Shown here piece after piece: positions 58,222 to 64,000 of a DNA stretch of 64,000 nucleotides. A program made the translations under genes and the position numbers. Positions within the stretch are counted from its first letter, which is position 1, and every line of letters begins with the position of its first letter. The stretch is from the NCBI GenBank assembly GCA_002245135.1, contig NGBS01000010.1, forward strand, positions 62,001 through 126,000, written 5' to 3'. Below the pieces are notes generated by a model that was not told where the DNA came from, ran no database searches, and saw nothing but the letters and a program-made list of their open reading frames with translations. The stretch comes from Proteromonas lacertae. Lineage: Eukaryota; Sar; Bigyra; Opalinata; Proteromonadidae.

Positions 58222-58485
58222 AAGGCTTGTTATTATTATGCATGTAATGGCAAAAGTCAAGATATTGCAAGATATTGTCATATTGGAAGAGTTGTTAATA
58301 AAAATCCAAATTTCTATAATCATAGAGATGGTTCAATTTATGAAGTGATTGTTGATATGAATAAAAGAGAATTTTGGATAAGTCATAATAATTCATCTCC
58401 TGTTTTACTTGTTAAAGATTTACTTTCTCCATATTATACATATGCTGCATTAGTATGGGGAAACACTATCTGTATGTCATTATGA
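58222..58485 (+). CDS. SPRY-like fragment or terminal exon
   Basis: An 87-codon open frame without its own clear start. The C-terminal half, GRVVNKNPNFYNHRDGSIYE, then VIVDMNKREFWISHNN and YYTYAALVWGNTICMSL, matches the last half of a SPRY domain (GDxIxVxxDxxxxxLSFxxNG...YPAV). No upstream exon with the first half is visible, and the acceptor may be the AAAAG just before 58222. It could be the last exon of an unrecognised short gene or a remnant of a duplicated gene. Confidence 0.35.
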   Translation, partial: KACYYYACNGKSQDIARYCHIGRVVNKNPNFYNHRDGSIYEVIVDMNKREFWISHNNSSPVLLVKDLLSPYYTYAALVWGNTICMSL

Positions 58486-58859
58486 ATAACCATTTTATTT
58501 TTATTCTCTTTTGTTGTACTTACAAAAAAGACAAATCAAAATAAATCAAATGTAAATCAGTTATAGTTGGGCTATATTTAATTAATTTATATATTTGAAG
58601 ATATATTTTTCTACACTACTGAAACAGAAGACATGATTTCTAACATACCAATAATATATATGCTATCATGTTAGTTTCACGCAAATTATTACATTTACTA
58701 TGTCAACGAATTTGATTTTCCTCTTAACATTCACTTTTTTAATTTTTTAATTGTCAAGCCTAAATATAAGCTTGAATCAAAATTTTTAAAAAATTTGATA
58801 ATTGACACTATTTCGTATATAGCATATATAATTTAAACAACCAAAAATTCCTACAACAA

Positions 58860-59071
58860 ATGGATGATATAGAAAGAAGGTATATTTAGTAATTCTAGAA
58901 ACAATCACCAAAACTCAAAGGAAGATAATAACCGATTTACTCTTTCCAGATGAAGATATTCTTTCAATATCATACAATAATATAATACAAAATGTTCCAT
59001 CTCCAACAGCATCCTATTCTAGACGTAAAGATTCAGTTTGTTCCTGTTCATCACCAATTCATTCACACTAA
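58860..59071 (+). CDS. Possible small spliced gene, low confidence
   Basis: ATG 58860 (MDDIERR) is followed by a possible 19-base intron near 58880-58898 and then a frame ending DEDILSISYNN...RRKDSVCSCSSPIHSH at a TAA (59069-59071). To join the two, the frame must step +1, as at other sites in this window. There is no homology; composition is Ser/Asn-rich. It may be noise. Confidence 0.25.
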
Positions 59072-59178
59072 CCACTGCATAATTCATACTTACATTTATT
59101 AAGTGTTTGTTGTATTTCATTTTTTACTTGAAAGTTTGTAAATACTTAACATGAATAATAATTTATTCTTATTTTAAT

Positions 59179-60126
59179 ATGATTTATACAATTTCATTCT
59201 TATTTATTATAGTAATTAGCTTTATTTTAATATATTATCTGTCAAACAGAAATAAAGAATTGTCTATAATCAATACTACACAACTACATAATAATGAAGA
59301 ATGTGGAAAGAGTTATATTCAGTCAAAATATTTCCCATATATAAGTAAATGTGTAAATTGCAAAACAGTTTATAAGAGAATGATGAATAGAAAACCAGCA
59401 TCAAGTTGGCCTCCTCCAAAATACCCTCCTGATAATTTAATTAAGAATTTTACACAGAATGGAGAAATGCCTATAGAAGGAATTCATTATATGGCTCAAA
59501 GATATTCTGGTGTTGAAGCATTTACTAAAGAATGGAATCAATCATTAATCGATGATATGGTAAGCAAATATAATAATCATATTCACTTTGGTTCATATTA
59601 TGTAAATGATATTGAATTGATAAGTAATTGTTTAAGCAATTATAGTATGGAAAATAAGAATATTGCTGTTATTGGATCAGAAAGACCATGGATTGAAGCT
59701 ATTTTAACAACTAAGAATCCTGCATCTATTACTACAATTGAATATGGCAAAATAAAATCAAATGTTCCCTTAATAAAGGTATTTACACCAAAAGAATTTG
59801 CAGAAAAAACATTAAGAGAAAATATAAAATATGATTTTGTTATATCTTATTCTTCATTAGAACATTCTGGGTTAGGAAGATATGGTGATGAATTAGAACC
59901 AGATGGAGATATAAATGCTGTTGAAGAAATATATTGTATGTTAAAGAAAGATGGTTTATTTTTTCTTACAGTACAGTATGCGAAAAAATCATCTATACTG
60001 TGGAATGTTCACAGATATTATGGACCTGAAAGATTGAAATACTTAATGGCAAATTTTGAACAATTGAGTTATTGTGGTGAATTATTAGATAGAAATAAAG
60101 TAGGTATGTTAGTGTTTAAAAAGTAA
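59179..60126 (+). CDS. DUF268 methyltransferase-like protein, membrane anchored
   Basis: 315 residues in one exon. An N-terminal anchor (MIYTISFLFIIVISFILIYY) is followed by a luminal domain matching DUF268, a Rossmann methyltransferase-like family described first from Caenorhabditis: SSWPPPKYPPDNLIKNFTQN, SGVEAFTKEWNQSLIDDM, VIGSERPWIEAILTTKNPAS, ISYSSLEHSGLGRYGDELEP and WNVHRYYGPERLKYLMANFE. The nucleotide-binding glycine loop is weak (VIGSERPW), so activity is uncertain. It has no intron, unlike nearly all genes to the left. It is followed after 64 bases by a second anchored methyltransferase in the same direction. A role in modifying surface glycans is inferred from topology and neighbours. 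Confidence 0.82.
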   Translation: MIYTISFLFIIVISFILIYYLSNRNKELSIINTTQLHNNEECGKSYIQSKYFPYISKCVNCKTVYKRMMNRKPASSWPPPKYPPDNLIKNFTQNGEMPIEGIHYMAQRYSGVEAFTKEWNQSLIDDMVSKYNNHIHFGSYYVNDIELISNCLSNYSMENKNIAVIGSERPWIEAILTTKNPASITTIEYGKIKSNVPLIKVFTPKEFAEKTLRENIKYDFVISYSSLEHSGLGRYGDELEPDGDINAVEEIYCMLKKDGLFFLTVQYAKKSSILWNVHRYYGPERLKYLMANFEQLSYCGELLDRNKVGMLVFKK

Positions 60127-60190
60127 TAAATTCTAATTTGTGTATATTTTCATTTGTTAAAGTCATTACGATTGATATAGATATATTTAT

Positions 60191-60844
60191 ATGATTTATA
60201 TTATTGTTATTATTGTTACTTTAGTAGTAGGTACATACTATGCTTTGTCAAAACTAAAAATGAATAAAGAATATAATTGTGACACTACAAAAAGTGAAAA
60301 ATGGGGTGGTTTTTGTATAAATAGAAAAAATCCTAATGTTGGATGGAATAATGTACTTGATTCTGGTTTAGCTATGGAAGTAATAAATCTTTTCAAAAAT
60401 GAGACAATAATAGATTTAGGTGCTGGTGTTGGACAATATTGCGAAGTAATTCGTAACTACACCACTTGCGATGCATATGATGGATCTAAAAACATTGAGA
60501 TTATTACAAATAGAAAAGTAAAGTTTTTGAATATTGCCAAAAGAATTAACTTTAATTGCCTACATGATGTTGTAATGTCAATTGAAGTAGGAGAACATAT
60601 ACCTCAAATGTATGAAAATACATATGTAGAAAATTTAATAAAATGTTCAAAGAAAACAATAATTTTGACATGGGCAAGAAGAGGACAAGGAGGATTTTCT
60701 CATATAAATGAAAAAAATAAAAATGAAGTAATTAGTTTATTTACTTCAAAAGGATTAAATTGGAATGATTCTATACATAAAAGGCTTTATAGAAGTAGCA
60801 AAATAAATTACATAAGAAACAATCTAATGGTATTCAGTAAATAA
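60191..60844 (+). CDS. Membrane-anchored SAM-dependent methyltransferase
   Basis: 217 residues, one exon. It has an N-terminal anchor (MIYIIVIIVTLVVGTYYAL) that starts with the same MIY as its neighbour. The domain has a clear SAM motif I (ETIIDLGAGVGQYCEVI), a motif II acid (CDAYDGSKNIE), a post-motif MSIEVGEHIPQMYENT and TIILTWARRGQGGFSHIN. The leader GGFCINRKNPNVGWNNVLDS and the GQGGxSHxN block define a family I know from marine invertebrates, algae and giant viruses, of unknown substrate. It has no intron and faces the acyltransferase genes tail to tail, with 48 bases between stops. It probably works with the DUF268 protein in the Golgi or ER lumen; the substrate is not known. Confidence 0.82.
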   Translation: MIYIIVIIVTLVVGTYYALSKLKMNKEYNCDTTKSEKWGGFCINRKNPNVGWNNVLDSGLAMEVINLFKNETIIDLGAGVGQYCEVIRNYTTCDAYDGSKNIEIITNRKVKFLNIAKRINFNCLHDVVMSIEVGEHIPQMYENTYVENLIKCSKKTIILTWARRGQGGFSHINEKNKNEVISLFTSKGLNWNDSIHKRLYRSSKINYIRNNLMVFSK

Positions 60845-60892
60845 TCTAAGATTTATGATATTAATCAAGAAATCAAGCATATTCACACTACA

Positions 60893-62701
60893 CTATAAAT
60901 ATTTAATATGTTTTATTGGTTTTGGAAGTGGATGATATAAAATGCTATAATTATATTCCTGTGAAAAATTTCTAGCAAACTCATTTGTAAATCTAAATTC
61001 TCTTAATTCATGCCAAAATAATGTTGATGATTTACATATAGGTTTTTCTATAATTTGTTCAGAAAAATAATCCTTAAAAATATAAACCATTTCCCTATTA
61101 AGATGATTATCATCCCTATAAATTTGTATAGAATTAATAGTTAAATTACAAATATGATTATTAGGACAAAGTAGTAGAAATGGATTAAGAGTTATTATTG
61201 ATGGATGTATTTTATAGTAAGCTAATGTTGCGTTGTTACCTATTTCAAACGTAGTGAATCCTTTCTGTTGAGCTTCAAATGGATCAAAACACAAATAAGG
61301 ATTATCCATAATATATACTACTTTCTTACTGTGTCTTTTAAATAACTTTAGATATTTATTTAATGTTGTTTCTACCTTACTTTGAGTTTCATTAAAAATT
61401 TCCATATTAATCATTAATCCAGAAAAAATAATTTCTATGTTTTTGTATGGATTTAAAATCTTATCAATTGTTCTTTCATCATTATTCAGTAAGTGCCAAA
61501 AATAAGAGAGAAACAAAACTGAAGGTTCTTTAATGAAATACTTTATTACGTTAAAATATTGTTCTAAATGTGAATCTCCATAGAAAATATACTTTACTTT
61601 ATCGTATAATATATCGCATTTATAATCAATCATAAAATTACAATTACTACTTTTTTTTTTTGAACTGAAAAACATCCTATTCTGTTTGATTATTCTTTTG
61701 TTGATAAAATAGTTGATTATTAATATCAGTAAAAAGAAACAAACAAAATTAATACTCTTAGGAATGGATAAATTTTGAAAAGATCTTTCTATCAAATAAT
61801 ACGATATTGTAGAAATGATAAAACTAATAAATATCTTTTCATAATTCTTTATTGAAATAGATAAAACAGGATAATGTATGAGATATAATGAATATGAAAT
61901 TCTACCAAAAAAACTGATTATTTGATTTGATAAAATAATATTCTTTGATTGACTATCATTTACACACACTAATGAGGCAAAGAGAGTTGGAAAAAGTGTA
62001 AAAGGACCAGGCACAGAAAAATACTTGATAAATGTAACAAAAACTAGCAATATTAAATAAATATACTCAACATAATCTATTATAACCATCGATATTTTGT
62101 ATTTATCATATAATATATAAGATAAACAACCTAGAAGTAATTCCCATATTCTAGTATCAATCAAGAAATATGTATATTCAGCATGACTCTTATAATTCAC
62201 ACATAAAAGTATATATGATACAATTGTAATTCCTAATACTACATATTTAAATATAATATTACACATTATAAATATTATAGGATAAAATATATAAAATTGA
62301 TTCTCAATAGATAAAGACCAAAAATGTAAAATTGGTGATTGATAGCCACAATAGAAATAATTGACTGATGATTTGTAAAATCTAATATTAGCTATATATA
62401 CAGTTGCTGATTGAATATCTTTCAGTAAAGTAATGCTTTTAAAATAATGAGTATTATCTACTAATATCCACCATAAGCAAACATAGGCTGCTGGATATAT
62501 TCTATTTATTCTTCTCTGATAAAATTTTAAGCAACTAAAGCCTTTTCTATATAAACTATTGGTAATTACAAATCCAGATACTACAAATAATATATCAACT
62601 CCATATACACCATTTACCAAAAAAGATGTATAATAATGAAACAATAATACAAAGAGAATAGAAACTCCTCTTAAACCTTCTATATCATCTCTAAAATTCA
62701 T
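60893..62701 (-). CDS. Acyltransferase-3 with C-terminal SGNH domain (OafA/YrhL-like)
   Basis: 602 residues in one exon. The N-terminal 330 residues are an acyltransferase-3 membrane domain: RDDIEGLRGVSILFVLLFHY with the catalytic His, VYGVDILFVVSGFVITNSLY, KFYQRRINRIYPAAYVCLWW and HFWSLSIENQFYIFYPIIFI, with about ten spans. The C-terminal part is an SGNH-type domain with the Ser block IFYGDSHLEQYFNVIKYF and the late Asp-His block YRDDNHLNREMV. Bacterial proteins of this build O-acetylate surface polysaccharides; nematodes and some other eukaryotes have large families. Lack of introns fits transfer or retroposition. It lies in tandem with the next gene, 26 bases apart. Likely role: O-acylation of a secreted or surface glycan. 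Confidence 0.88.
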   Translation of the reverse strand: MNFRDDIEGLRGVSILFVLLFHYYTSFLVNGVYGVDILFVVSGFVITNSLYRKGFSCLKFYQRRINRIYPAAYVCLWWILVDNTHYFKSITLLKDIQSATVYIANIRFYKSSVNYFYCGYQSPILHFWSLSIENQFYIFYPIIFIMCNIIFKYVVLGITIVSYILLCVNYKSHAEYTYFLIDTRIWELLLGCLSYILYDKYKISMVIIDYVEYIYLILLVFVTFIKYFSVPGPFTLFPTLFASLVCVNDSQSKNIILSNQIISFFGRISYSLYLIHYPVLSISIKNYEKIFISFIISTISYYLIERSFQNLSIPKSINFVCFFLLILIINYFINKRIIKQNRMFFSSKKKSSNCNFMIDYKCDILYDKVKYIFYGDSHLEQYFNVIKYFIKEPSVLFLSYFWHLLNNDERTIDKILNPYKNIEIIFSGLMINMEIFNETQSKVETTLNKYLKLFKRHSKKVVYIMDNPYLCFDPFEAQQKGFTTFEIGNNATLAYYKIHPSIITLNPFLLLCPNNHICNLTINSIQIYRDDNHLNREMVYIFKDYFSEQIIEKPICKSSTLFWHELREFRFTNEFARNFSQEYNYSILYHPLPKPIKHIKYL

Positions 62702-62727
62702 CTTAATAATGACAAACTAGAATTGAA

Positions 62728-64000
62728 TTATTTGATTATATCCTCCAAAACTTTATTATAATTTGTTACTGATTCAAATCCATACCTATAAATTGTATAA
62801 GTATTATTTCTATCAATTATTGACATATTCAATTGTTTTGAAAAATCTTCAAGTAATTTGATTGTTATATGAGGTAAAATATGATTATCATCTTTATATA
62901 ATGATCTTCCATTTATAAATACATCGCAATCATTCTGACAAAACCACTTATTCACAAAAATATATTTGACATGAGAGTAATTCAATAATGGAAATTGATT
63001 CCATGTTGCATTTACACCTAATTTTGCTTTAACATTGTATATGTTGTTCAAAGTGAATGGTTCAAACAACAGAAATGGAGTATCTTGAATAACATAAACA
63101 TGATTTGAATATTTATTTATTTCTTTCAAATAAATAGGCCATTTTTCTTTTACAACTTCTTCTTTGATATGCCAATGATTATAATCCAATGAATGAGATA
63201 AAAATATATTATAAATTCTTCCTGTATAACTGAATATCTTTGATAATGTAGAAAAATCAATCGAAAGAATAGAAGAAATATACATATTGAAGTATATTAT
63301 CTTTCTTGTTGGAAATAAATCCAATCTCAAAAATATAGGAAACCATTGAAGAATATGAGAATCTCCAATAAAGAATGTTCCATTAAAATTCTTCAATTTT
63401 GATGAATCTCCACACCACATGTATGTTCTATCAAGTGTAATCCATTCTAATCTTGCTTCTTCCATCTTTTGGGTTATATTCAATTCACTATTAAATTCTA
63501 ACTGAAATTCTGTATATCTAACTGATATTATAACCAAAATAATAACTCCAATCACAATTGTAAGAATTGTATATGTTTTTAATTGCATTTTGTTTATTGG
63601 TTTTTCTATCATGTAATACAATAGCAAGGTCAAAAGGAATATCATTATATAGTTGATTGATAATGAATATTCTGATAATTTCAATATAGAATAGTGAACT
63701 AAATACAATGAAAATGATATATTACCAATAAATACCAGCAATGAGAAATTAAAAACATTACTCTTCTCATTTGCCATTAAATACAGACAAACCAACATTG
63801 CTGGTAAAATAGACATATATCCAGGATATGTAATGATTTGAGTATTATATAAATACAAACAAATCATTATTCCTATCATTGAAACATATTTCACAATGTG
63901 GGATAATCTGTAATTTATAATACTACAAAACATTCCACAAATAAATTCCCATAATCTTGATTCTATTGAAAAATATGAATAACTATGATTGGAGTAAGTG
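62728..64000 (-). CDS. Second acyltransferase-3/SGNH protein (N-terminus off window)
   Basis: Partial; the frame stays open to the right edge. The visible part begins within the membrane domain (YFSIESRLWEFICGMFCSII, parallel to DTRIWELLLGCLSYIL of its neighbour). It includes NISFSLYLVHYSILKLSEYS and LLYYMIEKPINKMQLKTY, then the SGNH domain with FNGTFFIGDSHILQWFPIFL and the end block YKDDNHILPHITIKLLEDF. Sequence identity to the neighbour is moderate, so the duplication is not recent. It has no intron in the visible 1.27 kb. The same-direction tandem with 26 bases between the genes leaves little room for separate promoters, so the pair may share regulation. Confidence 0.87.
   Translation of the reverse strand, partial: TYSNHSYSYFSIESRLWEFICGMFCSIINYRLSHIVKYVSMIGIMICLYLYNTQIITYPGYMSILPAMLVCLYLMANEKSNVFNFSLLVFIGNISFSLYLVHYSILKLSEYSLSINYIMIFLLTLLLYYMIEKPINKMQLKTYTILTIVIGVIILVIISVRYTEFQLEFNSELNITQKMEEARLEWITLDRTYMWCGDSSKLKNFNGTFFIGDSHILQWFPIFLRLDLFPTRKIIYFNMYISSILSIDFSTLSKIFSYTGRIYNIFLSHSLDYNHWHIKEEVVKEKWPIYLKEINKYSNHVYVIQDTPFLLFEPFTLNNIYNVKAKLGVNATWNQFPLLNYSHVKYIFVNKWFCQNDCDVFINGRSLYKDDNHILPHITIKLLEDFSKQLNMSIIDRNNTYTIYRYGFESVTNYNKVLEDIIK

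Larger units (their letters stand above)
57961..59178. other. Mostly non-coding region with fragments
   Basis: The largest gene-poor stretch, separating the spliced genes from the intron-free block. It has GATA-type simple repeats near 57985-58000, a SPRY-like ORF (58222-58485) and a possible small gene (58860-59071), both listed separately. On the minus strand 58105-58290 reads NILQYLDFCHYMHNNN, weakly Skp1-like, but it lacks a start. Confidence 0.45.

Noticed and set aside
58105-58290. Skp1-like frame on the minus strand (ILQYLDFCHYM, PFKNDFDVFDY)
   Set aside because: No start, no upstream exon and only weak resemblance; it overlaps a better SPRY-like frame on the other strand.
1-64000. 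tRNA, rRNA, virus-like elements and transposons
   Set aside because: No GC-richer cloverleaf-like segment, no reverse transcriptase, integrase, transposase or capsid-like frame, and no terminal repeats were recognised by reading; a covariance-model scan could still find short RNAs.

Overview
The window is a compact, strongly A+T-rich nuclear region of a eukaryote (roughly three quarters A+T by eye). Signs of a nuclear genome are many spliced genes with very short introns (most 25-45 bases, donor usually GTAT, acceptor usually TAG), in-frame AAT and CAA runs giving poly-Asn and poly-Gln, and housekeeping genes on both strands with short spacers. I cannot place the organism. It has mitochondria (a carrier, targeted enzymes). 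It probably has a flagellum or descends from flagellates (two DC3-like EF-hand proteins, a MYCBP homologue). It combines a DASH subunit (Dad4-like, best known from fungi) with a PA28/REG proteasome activator and an SLC25A51-like carrier, both better known from animals. A zoosporic fungus or relative, or another flagellated protist, fits better than a plant, a ciliate or a typical animal. The genetic code is standard: TAA, TAG and TGA all end genes.

Layout. 1-11000 (all minus): a FYRN/FYRC chromatin protein running off the left edge, an unrecognised two-span membrane protein, and NOT1, the CCR4-NOT scaffold. 11000-17100 (all plus): a UGT glycosyltransferase, MYCBP, an SLC25A51-like carrier, Dad4 and MRE11. 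17200-26000 (mixed): a degenerate kinase-LRR gene, an unknown conserved-looking protein, a CDP-alcohol phosphotransferase, two CxxC zinc-ribbon proteins and the splicing factor SYF1/XAB2. 26000-37000: a BAR-SH3 protein, PP1, a mitochondrially targeted aspartase, a coiled-coil protein, an inactive-looking ornithine decarboxylase homologue, PA28 and a secreted solute-binding-like protein. 37000-46300: a large ARF GEF with an unexpected MABP module, then IP6K, CDC25 and a NEK kinase. 46500-57960: glucosidase II beta with a long repeat tract, two EF-hand paralogues, a class I HDAC, a DUF229 sulfatase-like protein, a small unknown gene and a coiled-coil protein. 59179-64000: an intron-free block of two membrane-anchored methyltransferase-like genes and two tandem acyltransferase-3/SGNH genes.

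Points of most interest. (1) At least eight, perhaps fourteen, one-base reading-frame breaks, all in the +1 direction and several inside clearly conserved genes. Either the assembly carries insertion errors or translation is unusual. (2) A bacterial-type aspartase with a mitochondrial leader. (3) An ODC homologue lacking the PLP lysine, resembling an antizyme inhibitor. (4) MABP-DCB/HUS-Sec7-PH and FYR/TFIIS-N/RFTS-like domain architectures. (5) A recurrent AAACGACT promoter element. (6) The intron-free surface-modification block at the right end. No virus-like element, CRISPR array, rRNA, tRNA or intact transposon was recognised.
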